Below are positions 1-9,077 of a stretch of 64,000 nt of DNA, one piece after another. Below the pieces are notes generated by a model that was not told where the DNA came from, ran no database searches, and worked only from the letters and a program-made list of their open reading frames with translations. Source of the DNA: Dichotomocladium elegans (Eukaryota; Mucoromycota; Mucoromycetes; Mucorales; Lichtheimiaceae); assembly GCA_025716815.1 (NCBI GenBank), contig JAIXMN010000006.1, positions 992,001 to 1,056,000 on the forward strand, in the 5' to 3' direction. The translations under genes were made by a program, and so were the position numbers. Each line of letters begins with the position of its first letter. The first letter of the stretch is position 1.

Positions 1-65
1 GTACAACAAGGATAAAGAAAAGAGAGAGAGAGAGAGAGATATTAGGGATTATGCGTTCGTAGGTA

Positions 66-503
66 TTAGGTCTCTGAGTTCATGTCAAAGTCGTCCTGGT
101 CGTCGTCCTGGTCTATGGATCCAACGAACATGAGGGTATCCTTGGCCTTAGCCATCAACGCCAATTCAATGACGTGTTCATCCGAAGAAGAAGACACCAA
201 CATAACCGAAGACTTGATGTTTTTGTTTCCACTAGCATCGAAGAAATTGTAGACAAAGTCGTAAGCATCGCCATCGTCGTCGTCGTCGTCGTCGTCGTAT
301 TCCTCCAACCAAAACTGGTCGAAAAACAGATCCTCATCGCTATCCATCGAGAGAACCTTGTTCAGCGACACCTCGGTCTTGACACGGGGCACTTGAATCA
401 CCTCCTGATGTACGTTCTTGTGGTTTTCGAATATAGGTAGACCGTGCACGAGCGCGAGAAAACATGAGCATATGATCAGGATATAATAACCGTAGCGTGC
501 CAT
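66..503 (-). CDS. small secreted acidic protein, unrecognised
   Basis: Single-exon frame of 145 residues starting at an ATG (503). Residues 1-21 look like a signal peptide: a hydrophobic core (YYILIICSCFLALVHG) followed by a likely cleavage after Gly. The mature part is strongly acidic. It has a run of eight Asp near residue 70 encoded by a GAC-type repeat (about 270-297) and a second Asp-rich patch at the C terminus. A TATA-like TTATTTATAA lies about 115 bases upstream (near 614-628). I do not recognise a family. It could be a secreted cation-binding or cell-wall-associated protein, but that is only inferred from composition. A further unseen exon is possible. Confidence 0.5.
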   Translation of the reverse strand: MARYGYYILIICSCFLALVHGLPIFENHKNVHQEVIQVPRVKTEVSLNKVLSMDSDEDLFFDQFWLEEYDDDDDDDDGDAYDFVYNFFDASGNKNIKSSVMLVSSSSDEHVIELALMAKAKDTLMFVGSIDQDDDQDDFDMNSET

Positions 504-1973
504 GTTTTTATGATAGAGATTGAACCGAGTGGTTAAGTTGGCCGTTGGAACACAGCAACCCGAAAGAGAACAGCGGCAGAGGGAGAGAAGTGGAAGGATA
601 AAGGAAGAAGCGTGCTTATTTATAAGGATGGGGGTGGAAGAACTGGCTTATTGTCGTCTGAGCTGCAAGACCAGATTTATATATATCCCTTTTCCTTCTT
701 CCATCCTACAGAGGCTGACATGCAAAAGGAGAAGCGCTTATGAAACCTTGAAATGGAATCACCACTCCCGCCCTCCATCCTTCTCTGGGCCATGGCAATA
801 TCCTGCGCCTTTTTCGTCCAAAATAAGGATGTCTTTTGTTCATGGTATTCGAGACGACACACACATGGGTGGGAATTTTTGCTTGATGCAAGGGGGAAGG
901 AGGGAGCGAGCGAGCGAGCGAGCGAGTGTAAACCGTGCGTCTGTGACCTCTGGTGGATGATGGATACTTGTGCAGCAACGCCCAGATACTCCTTAATAAT
1001 TAACATGAGCATCCCTCTCAATCGTTTATTTCCCCCCCTTTCCCTTTGGCAGGCTGAACAAATGTGAAAAAGAAGCAACAGCGGTCGTGCCATTCGGGAC
1101 AACGGCCCGTTGCCCCATCTCCTATACCCGTAGAGTTCGCATTCGTTTGCGTATTAATTGTAAACACAACCGAGACGCGTCCTCGTTCAAAAGCACGAAT
1201 CGTTGCGCGTGTGTGTATGTATGTGCAAAGAGGAGGATAGCTGCTGTTCCTACGGACGATGTTCAATAGTCCTCCACAGCATCAGGCGCCCCCAAGTGCA
1301 CACAGATAGCAAGCTCGCTCGCTTCTCGAGAATGGCGAAGACGGAATGGGCTGTACACATCCCCGGTTTACTGATGCGCTGCAGCAAACTTCCAGATCGT
1401 GCAGCGCTTTGCAACAGCCGCTAGAAAACATGGGTTAGTTTCTGCATATATTTACGATGAGTGTACGTACAGTGGCATAAGATGCTAACCAGACAATAGC
1501 TTACCGCTTTTCTGTGAGTAAAGTTACATTAATAGGATTATCTGCCAATCTCCCTGCTGGAGGAGTTACCGTATGCAACACCAAACCGTGGTTTTAATGG
1601 TGTAAACCCCCCTCCCCCTTTTTCTTCGTGCCTGCGTGTGTGTATCTGCCTAACTGATTTTGTACATGCGGTCAAATAGTCAAACGTAACATTTTGCCCT
1701 CTCTCCTTCAAACAGGGGCTACAGGCAAAATGACTTGAAAAGACGCCTGTCACTTGATCGTCCTCATGCGTCAAGTCTGAAAGAAAAAAGAAAGTAGGTA
1801 ATCGCCATAACGGATACTCGATAGAGGGCTGCGACTACTTAGTCTGTGCGGCAACAAATAACCCACCCCGACGGCATTCGATTTGGCACCCGCCCCAGCT
1901 TATCGGTGTGTGTGATCGGGATTTTTGGTCTTCTTTCCTTTCCTTTCTCTGCTGCCCGTACACACGTAGTCAA
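504..1973. other. intergenic, no gene seen
   Basis: Divergent promoter region between the secreted acidic protein and the dipeptidase. It holds a GAGC repeat (about 902-926) and scattered pyrimidine tracts. Overlapping frames of up to 146 codons exist on both strands, but none resembles a known protein and they shadow one another, so none is called. Confidence 0.6.
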
Positions 1974-3315
1974 ATGCGCATAGGGTCTATCGCTGCTGTA
2001 CTGTCGGCGACGCTGGCAGTATCATCTGCCCAGAACTTCCATGTGCCGCAGGTCCCTTTTCTCGATCATGTCATCGATAGGCTCCTCGGAGACGCTTATC
2101 TGAAAGACGCGCATGCATTTCTCAGGAAGCATCCCTTAACAGATACGCATAACGACTGGCCAATGTACGTGTGCCGGGGACATCTGTGCCAAGTCGGCGG
2201 ATCCAAGAACTCATATATATCCAATAGGCATCTGAGCTTTTTCGAGCAAGGCAAGATAAACGATCTCGATCTAAACCATCTGAACGTCGGCCACACAGAC
2301 ATTGAGCGGCTCCATGCGGGTGGTGTCGGAGGCCAGTTCTGGAGCATTTTCTACCCTTGCGAGGAAAAGAATGAAAACCAGATGCTTTGGGCAATGCATG
2401 CCATCGACACCACAAAGCGAATGATTGCAAAATATCCAAAGGACTTTGAGTACGTGACAGACACCAAGGGATTCCAGCGCGCCTACAGACACAAACGCAT
2501 CGCATCCATGTTGGGCATGGAGGGTGGTCAATACATTAGTAATTCAGCCGCAGCCCTACGGCAATTCTATGAGCTCGGTGTTCGGTACATGACCGTGAGT
2601 TTTGGGCGCCCCCCCTCCCTACACGCACGTGAGATTTATCGATTTGTTTATCCATCCTGCTGTGTAGCTGACCCACAATTGCCACACCGAATGGGCCGAA
2701 TCGTGTTGCGACCCTAACCCGCCCAACTTTGACAAGGGGCTGGGCCTGACCGAGTTTGGCCAAAAGCTGGTCAAGGAAATGAACCGGCTCGGCATGCTCG
2801 TCGATATCTCCCACGTGGCCCACTCGACCATGCATGCAGTCCTAAACGTGACCCGTGCACCCGTCCTCTTTTCGCACTCGTCGAGCAACGCTCTCTGCGG
2901 AATCGAGCGCAATGTCCCCGACGCGGTCCTCGAGCGGCTTGACGAGACGGATGGTGTGGTGATGATCAACTTTTACTCCCGCTTCGTCAATTGCGACTAC
3001 CCAAACACGCCTGCCACCGTCGCCACTGTTGCGGACCACATCGAGTATATTGCGCGGCTGGCCGGCCGCCATCGTGTTGGCCTCGGCGCAGACTTCAGCG
3101 GTATCGATGCTACCCCTGAGGGCCTTGATGACGTGAGTCAATATCCAAACCTCTTTGCCGAGCTCATGCGTCGCGGATGGTCCAAGAAGGACCTCAAGGC
3201 CCTGTCTAGCGAAAACTTTCTGCGCGTGTGGAAGAAGGTCGAGAAGGTTGCCGAGAAGCTGCAACAAGAGGAAGTGGCCATGGAAGACCTGTTTGCGCCA
3301 ATCCATGATGTTTGA
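1974..3315 (+). CDS. membrane (renal-type) dipeptidase, secreted
   Basis: Zinc dipeptidase of the renal dipeptidase family (M19), which hydrolyses dipeptides. Two exons, 1974-2594 and 2668-3315, joined by a 73-nt intron (GTGAGT...TAG), give 422 residues. The ATG at 1974 opens a signal peptide ([20 protein letters not shown]); the frame is open further upstream but only through non-ATG codons. Family landmarks are the metal motif [13 protein letters not shown] with the bridging Glu, LTHNCHTEW spanning the splice junction, [10 protein letters not shown] with a zinc His, and GLGADFSGI. No clear C-terminal GPI signal is visible, so a secreted or periplasmic-space enzyme is likely. The next gene starts 98 bases downstream on the same strand. 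Confidence 0.93.
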
Positions 3316-3412
3316 AACTATCCCATACATTCGATGAAATTTCCCTTTCCCTTTTTTTATTTTTTATCGATTCGTTTTTCTTCTTTGAACACAATATCCA
3401 AAAAAAAGGGGA

Positions 3413-4158
3413 ATGAGCAACGACGATAATAAAAACGATAAACGACAATATGAACCGGTAAAGTTGCCCGCATCTATCAGCGATTGGATGAAATGGAATC
3501 GCAACTGCGATGTGTGCTTCCGATTGTGCGAGAAACCCACCGAAAAGAATCCCAGTCCTGGATGTAAAACAATGTGCCTCGTCCGACTGCAGGATTCTAT
3601 GGACCAGCAGCAAACAAATTCGGAATGGTTATACAATCCTTTGCGCAATTATGCCATTGCGGTTGATCCAGGTTAGCCTCATAAAGGAGAAAAGCAAAAA
3701 AAGGAACTAAATAGTAATACGCAGCAGACAAGTGAGCAACAAACGGCGGCCTCTTCCTCCCCCCTCCCGCCAAAAAGAAAAGATCATCATTCGCACTAAA
3801 AAATTTCATACTAGACCCGAGCAAAGTTACCAGGTAAACTTGGGCGATCAGTTGGACCGCGTCGGGCATCAAGGTAAAACATACCTCCCCCACCCCCCCA
3901 AAAAATAGTTCCTCATTAGAGCAATAATACACAGTAAACCGGATTGCAAAAACGTCATACGATACATCCAAAAGCTACATCGACAGCTGGAAGGATGGGT
4001 CCCAGACGGCGTTCTTTCGTCGCATCTACGAAATATCTGTTGACAAGGACCAACTGCAAATGCTCAAGGACCATGCAAGAAAGACGATCGACGTGTTTTG
4101 GAATGCGGGCAACAATGACAAGAAGGATTCGGAGAACAAGAAGGATAGGGATGAATGA
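3413..4158 (+). CDS. unrecognised intron-rich gene, Cys-rich N terminus
   Basis: Exon 1 begins at ATG 3413 and carries a Cys-rich segment (WNRNCDVCFRLCEKP...GCKTMC). The last exon, 3935-4158, encodes a clearly protein-like stretch (SYIDSWKDGSQTAFFRRIYE) ending in a Lys/Asp/Glu-rich tail. A middle exon ends at 3873 (donor GTAAAA). Exon 1 ends in phase 1 at 3671, while the middle exon, if opened at the CTAG acceptor (3815), needs phase 2. A 7-nt microexon at 3725-3731, flanked by CAG and GTGAGC, restores the frame exactly and gives a 182-residue model. Alternatives are an atypical GTTGAT donor at 3662 with an acceptor at 3833. I recognise no family. The four cysteines in C-x2-C-x3-C...C-x3-C spacing could bind a metal. 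Confidence 0.5.
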
Positions 4159-4311
4159 AGATGCTAGCAACCCCCCGTACCACTATCAATGCCCATGCGT
4201 TTTCTATGAGATCAGACCAATGAAATCATCATCCCCCAAAAAAGATCACTGATAGCCCTGATCTCAGCAGGGCATCTCTCGCGGTGCTTCAAGTGCATTG
4301 ATGAATGACAC

Positions 4312-4319
4312 TATATAAA
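4312..4319 (+). promoter_or_regulatory. TATA box of the aldolase gene
   Basis: TATATAAA lies 64 bases upstream of the aldolase ATG and is followed by a pyrimidine-rich stretch, as expected for a strongly expressed glycolytic gene. Inferred from sequence and position only. Confidence 0.55.
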
Positions 4320-4382
4320 CTTGACCATTTCCGTTTCTTCTCCTTTTCCTACTTTTTCCCTGCTTCCCTCTCTTACAGTAAA

Positions 4383-5779
4383 ATGGGTATTCTCGATATC
4401 ATCCCTGCCGGCGTCGTTACCGGAGACAATCTTCGCAAGCTCTTTGAGTATGGTAAATCGCCGTCATCCATTTTATCTTGTGTTTTCCCATATCTAATCA
4501 TCCCATCATCCAACTCCCGGGCTTACAGCGCAGGAGCACAAGTTTGCCATTCCTGCCATCAACTGTACTTCCACTAGGTACAGAGCAGAAAGAGCGGGTG
4601 AAGGCGGGAAAAACACGGGAAAATTGGCGTGATCGAAAATTCTGACTTTTTGTTTCATCCCAGCACTATCAATGCTGCTCTTGAGGCTGCGCGCGATATC
4701 AAGTCGCCTATCATCATCCAGTTCTCGAACGGTGGCGCGGCCTTTATTGCCGGTAAGGGCGTCTCGAACAAGAACCAGGAGGCGTCCATCATCGGCGCTG
4801 TTGCGGGTGCCACTGTAAGCTTCAAAGAGACGGGGCAAAGTTTTTGGTGTTTTTTAGAAGCAAGGGGGGGGCGATGTTGTTGTTGGTGCTCATTAGACCG
4901 CTGCCATAGTATGTTCGCACCGTTGCCAAAGCGTACGGTGTCCCGGTCGTCATCCACTCCGACCATTGCGCCAAAAAGCTTCTCCCCTGGTTCGACGGTA
5001 AGGGATAATCATCCAACGCGCCGTTGTTTCGTCTCTTGACCGTTGGTGTGTGCGGTGTAGGTATGATCGCTGCGGACGAGGAGTACTTCAAGGTCCACGG
5101 CGAGCCTCTCTTCTCGTCCCACATGCTTGATCTCTCGGAGGAGCCCAAGGAGGAGAACATTGAGATTTGCCTGAAGTATCTGAAGCGCATGGCGCCAATG
5201 AAGTGCCTTCTCGAAATGGAGATTGGTATTACCGGCGGCGAGGAAGATGGCGTCAATAACGAAGGTGTCGATAACAACTCGCTCTACACCCAGCCCGAGG
5301 ACATTTGGGATATCTTCAAGGCTTTCAGCGAGGTGACTGACCTCTTTTCCATTGCTGCCGCCTTTGGCAATGTGCACGGTGTCTATGCACCTGGCAACGT
5401 CAGACTCCACCCGGAGCTTCTCGGCAAGCACCAAGCGTACGTTAAGGAGCAGCTCGGCACGGACAATGACAAACCCGTCTTCTTCGTCTTCCACGGTGGG
5501 TCAGGCTCGACGGAAGAGGAGATTGCCACCGCCGTCTCGAACGGTGTCGTCAAGATGAACGTTGATACTGATACCCAGTGGGCGTACTGGATCGGTCTCC
5601 GCAACTTTTACGAATCGAAGAAGGACTATTTGCAGACCCAGGTCGGCAATCCCGAGGGTGAGGGCAAGCCGAACAAGAAGTACTATGATCCCCGCGTCTT
5701 CATCCGTGAGGCAGAGAAGACCATGATCGAGCGTGTCCAACAAGCCTGCAAGGATCTTGGCAATGTTAACCGACTGTAA
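4383..5779 (+). CDS. FBA1: class II fructose-bisphosphate aldolase
   Basis: Cleaves fructose 1,6-bisphosphate to dihydroxyacetone phosphate and glyceraldehyde 3-phosphate in cytosolic glycolysis; zinc-dependent. Five exons: 4383-4452, 4529-4577, 4664-4814, 4910-4997, 5061-5779. All introns are GT-AG of 63-95 nt and all phases close, giving 358 residues, the usual fungal length. Motifs seen are the N terminus MGILDIIPAGVVTGDN, the zinc-binding HSDHCAKKLLPWFDG region, the EMEIGITGGEEDGVNNE loop, NVHGVYAPGNV, VFHGGSGS and the substrate-binding NVDTDTQWAYW. Four introns sit in the first half and the last exon is long. Together with the TATA box this looks like an intact, highly expressed gene. 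The class II type argues for a fungus rather than an animal or plant. Confidence 0.97.
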
Positions 5780-6436
5780 ATAGCTTAGCTTCTCTTTTCC
5801 CCTTCTCCCCTTCCTCCATCTCTAAGCCTCCCGACGTTTTATAGCCTCTTTTGTACTTATTTTCAAAAAGAAACAAGAAACCGTGTCTCGTTTTGCATCC
5901 ATGGTCTGAAGGGTAGCTCTCCAACGCTAGCTTCCCGGAGTTCGTCTACGCTGGCCAATTAGAAACGCGCGATGTGCGTGTTCTTATCTTGTTTGATACG
6001 TCCAATGGCGTCATGATGTCCTACGGAGATGACGTATGGAAAAGCCCAGTCAAGAGAGGGAGAGGCCCCAGATGGGGTTATCTAATATTGTTTGCCCAGT
6101 TTTCGTCCTTCAAGTGACTAAGCATGGAAGGATCTGCGGCCTGGGGTCGGGTTGGGTTGGGTTGGGAAATATTCTTTTTCTTTTGAGAGCATCTAAACCA
6201 AGTCACTTCCACTCTTCTGCTATGTTGGATCTCTGGAAATGCGGCCCACGGTAATAAAAGAAAGGGCTTGGGATCATGGAAAATCCCCAATTTAGCTCCC
6301 CGCCGTGACTATCGCCCTTCCCCAGATTTAGGATGCGCGTTTTGAACACCCCCCCCCGCCGGCCCTCCATGCCTTTTCTCTCTCTCTCTCTCTCCCTTCA
6401 TAATCCACCAATAAATCCAATCTCATTTTGATCGCC
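5780..6436. other. intergenic with a G-quadruplex-type repeat
   Basis: 3' region of the aldolase and promoter of the WW-domain gene. It contains (GGGTT)3GGG at 6149-6166, a C9-C10 run near 6350 and a CT dinucleotide tract at about 6378-6394 just before the next start codon. No gene is seen. Confidence 0.6.
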
Positions 6437-7180
6437 ATGAGCACAAAGGACGATCTCAAGCATTCATCGCAAGCTACGGATGACCGGTCTTCCTCTCCGT
6501 CTTCTGCGGATTCACCAGGTTTGAAGAGACCGGCTGATTCATCTGTCGCTGATCATTCTCGCCAGTCAAATAAACCTAACAAAGACGACGGACAAGAAGA
6601 CTCTCCTAAAGTAGAAGTTGAAGAAGGCGATTCGGATCCCACATCGGCATGGACAACAGCATGGGATGAAGGCTCGCAGGCCTACTATTGGTGGAATATG
6701 GTGACCTATGAGACCACCTGGGAGAATCCCTACGAAAAAAATAATACGTCCACAGCAGCAGCAGCAGCAGCAGCAGCAGCTTCATCGACAACAATATCGA
6801 CACCCACATCGACGGATGAACAGGACCGGTCAACTCCCGAAACGGATAGTAACCTAAAGAAGCAAGAACGGCAACAACACCAATACCCACGGACCATCGG
6901 CAATCCCTCATACACGTACCAAGCCTACTTTAATGCACGAACAGGTCGGTTCCAGACCTCCAGCGACACCCTGAACCCCGAACGGATGTCGATAGAGAAC
7001 CGCGCAACGCGGCAGATGCAATATTATTTTGACGTGGATGCGTACACCGAAGAGCGCAACCGTGAACGAGCTGCCAGCGGCGGACAAAAACGGCCGTTGT
7101 CCAAGCGAGAAATTGAAAAATTCAAGAAAGCAAGGCACGAAAAGAAGATGAAAAGAGCACGTGAATGGTTATGTGATTAA
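6437..7180 (+). CDS. WW-domain protein, possibly splicing related
   Basis: Single exon, 247 residues from the ATG at 6437; the frame extends three codons upstream only through non-ATG codons. A Ser/Asp-rich N terminus is followed by one WW domain around residues 70-103 (SAWTTAWDEGSQAYYWWNM...TWENPY), with both signature Trp and the Pro. An Ala tract encoded by GCA repeats (about 6755-6780) and a Thr/Gln-rich linker come next. The C-terminal half has a conserved-looking aromatic segment (YTYQAYFNARTGRFQ) and a basic helix (KREIEKFKKARHEKK). The layout resembles nuclear WW proteins that bind Pro-rich splicing or transcription partners. The exact orthologue is not recognised. Confidence 0.75.
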   Translation: MSTKDDLKHSSQATDDRSSSPSSADSPGLKRPADSSVADHSRQSNKPNKDDGQEDSPKVEVEEGDSDPTSAWTTAWDEGSQAYYWWNMVTYETTWENPYEKNNTSTAAAAAAAAASSTTISTPTSTDEQDRSTPETDSNLKKQERQQHQYPRTIGNPSYTYQAYFNARTGRFQTSSDTLNPERMSIENRATRQMQYYFDVDAYTEERNRERAASGGQKRPLSKREIEKFKKARHEKKMKRAREWLCD

Positions 7181-7310
7181 AAAAAAAAGACATGTTCGAC
7201 TGCTTATGGAAGAATCCCCCACATACAAACTGAAAGAAAATGGGGCACCGCCTCACAAGCAACCACAGGCTCTCTCTCCTCTTTCGAAATAGCCCTTAGA
7301 CATTTGACAA

Positions 7311-7823
7311 ATGCAAGCATGGTGTGTTTCTAGTGCGAGAATGCTGTTGCTGATAGAAGGGAATGGATTGCTGCTATCCCGTGGGATTTCGACCGTCGAC
7401 CTTCGAGTACAATGTCCTGAGGTTGCATGTCCATGCGGCCATTGCCGGTATTACTGCAGGTTCTCCATCACTCCTGGGTATGTTCTGCATTCGGACCTAA
7501 AGGCGGATGTCAACATACCTTGCTATGGCAAAGGAACTATTTTAAAGATCAGGTTGTATCGTAGTGATCATGGTGCATCTCCCCAAAAGTACGAAATCTC
7601 ATCAAAAATTAGAGAGGTAAACGGCAGGTGCCATCCCTCGCCCCAATGTGTATATTTAACAATGAAAACAAAAGAAGTGGTTATCTGGGAAGAATATCTG
7701 TTTTATTGTCACAACAAAAAAGACGTGAATACGACACCCGCAGATCTCGTTCTCACATTACCTCTCCCGACCTATCTTGGGGAACGGGCCTCCATTGATT
7801 GGGCACTCTGCATGCAGGCATAA
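7311..7823 (+). CDS. doubtful ORF, 170 codons
   Basis: An ATG-initiated, uninterrupted frame between the WW-domain gene and the convergent Nse4 gene, ending 80 bases before the Nse4 stop codon. The product contains several cysteines (CPEVACPCGHCRYYC) but matches no family I know. Frames of similar length occur by chance elsewhere in the gene-poor parts of this window, so it may be noncoding 3' sequence. Confidence 0.2.
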   Translation: MQAWCVSSARMLLLIEGNGLLLSRGISTVDLRVQCPEVACPCGHCRYYCRFSITPGYVLHSDLKADVNIPCYGKGTILKIRLYRSDHGASPQKYEISSKIREVNGRCHPSPQCVYLTMKTKEVVIWEEYLFYCHNKKDVNTTPADLVLTLPLPTYLGERASIDWALCMQA

Positions 7824-7902
7824 GCCAATTTTATATGTGAAGTCAAATCAATATCGGATATGTTTACCGACGGGAATCCTAGTTTAAAAGTTATACGCAT
7901 CT

Positions 7903-8889
7903 TTAATACCACTTCCCGGAAGAGATGCTTTCGGGGCGGGGCCGTGTCGGGATGATGGTTTTCTCAAGACGATAGGTGGCGATGATCTCCCGCCAGAGGT
8001 CAATATCCATAGGAATGATGATTTGGTTTTTCCCTCGATGCTCAGCCAGCTCGGCCGCAGACGGAGGATCGCATACACTCAGCAAGGGTTGACCGGATGA
8101 GTCGTCGATGGCAGCGACGGCGTTTCGTATCAGAAAGGAGACGTAGAAGATGTTCTCGACCGTCTGTGAGAAGGAGTCGGGGTTGGTGACGAACTTTAGA
8201 AGGTTCACTGGCCCGCACTCGGCGAGGATTCTATAAATTTGGTTGACATTGGCCGATGTCTCGTTCTCTTGTGACGCCAGATCACCTTCCTGGAGTTGCG
8301 TTGGCTGCGCAAGATCGCTGTGATCCTTGATGATGCGGACCTGGCGTGTCACCTTGCGAAGCTTTTTCTCCACGACGAGCGGTCCAAACATAAAGTCCAT
8401 CGACTGCACTCGGTGCGTATGGCTGCCCGCTCGCTTGCCGATGGCTGCCCAATCCAAAATGCCTGTCTCGTCCGCGCTCTGCGCACCGCCTAACGTCCTG
8501 ACTTTTGATACAAACTCGTCCTGATCAAAAAGGGTGCTCCCAAGCCGCATATTCTGCGCCTTTTGCGCTCCAAGGTCTGCCGAGAGCATAAAAACACGCG
8601 AGTCCAAAGCTGCCTCTTGGGTGTTGCGCACACGCGCAAAAACCTCATTGATTTTATCGATCGTTTCCTCAAGCCCGGCGTTACTTCCCTGCACAATCGT
8701 CCGTCGTTTTTTATCCGTACGATCGTAAAGAGACCGGTACATTGTTCGGATCTGGCGGCGTTCATTCTTATTTTGCCAGGGATCGTACGCTTGTCGATCC
8801 GTTTTTTCATTCAGCGCTTTCCTGAGAGTGACAAGACCCTCATCTTGTTCCTCGGCGATGCTGTTGGCGGTCTGCTCCCCGTCGGACAT
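7903..8889 (-). CDS. NSE4: Nse4, kleisin subunit of the Smc5-Smc6 complex
   Basis: Single-exon gene of 328 residues. It matches the non-SMC element 4 family, the kleisin that bridges the Smc5 and Smc6 heads in DNA repair and replication-fork maintenance. The N terminus has the RRQIRTMYRSLYDRT helix typical of Nse4. The middle has DWAAIGKRAGSHTHRV and SMDFMFGPLVVEKK. The C-terminal winged-helix region reads NPDSFSQTVENIFYVSFLIRN, the most diagnostic Nse4 segment. The length fits the family. It is divergent from Nup49, with only 188 bases between the two start codons, so both promoters lie in that short gap. Confidence 0.9.
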   Translation of the reverse strand: MSDGEQTANSIAEEQDEGLVTLRKALNEKTDRQAYDPWQNKNERRQIRTMYRSLYDRTDKKRRTIVQGSNAGLEETIDKINEVFARVRNTQEAALDSRVFMLSADLGAQKAQNMRLGSTLFDQDEFVSKVRTLGGAQSADETGILDWAAIGKRAGSHTHRVQSMDFMFGPLVVEKKLRKVTRQVRIIKDHSDLAQPTQLQEGDLASQENETSANVNQIYRILAECGPVNLLKFVTNPDSFSQTVENIFYVSFLIRNAVAAIDDSSGQPLLSVCDPPSAAELAEHRGKNQIIIPMDIDLWREIIATYRLEKTIIPTRPRPESISSGKWY

Positions 8890-9077
8890 TGGTAGGGCTG
8901 GCGTGTTACGATCGCCAAGAAAGGGCGGGAGGTAGGGGGTGGGGGTTTAGGATCAAAGAAGAGTCTACCGGTGACTGCTAGATAACTTTGCTACTGCGCG
9001 ACAAAGACCTTGGACGCGCTTTAACCGTTTCTTCCCTCTCTCTTTTTTTTTTACACAATTCCTTTATACTTTGTGCT

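Noticed and set aside
520..1102. Overlapping 141-146 codon frames on both strands
   Set aside because: They overlap each other, contain low-complexity Arg/Glu/Ser repeats from the GAGC tract and match no family.
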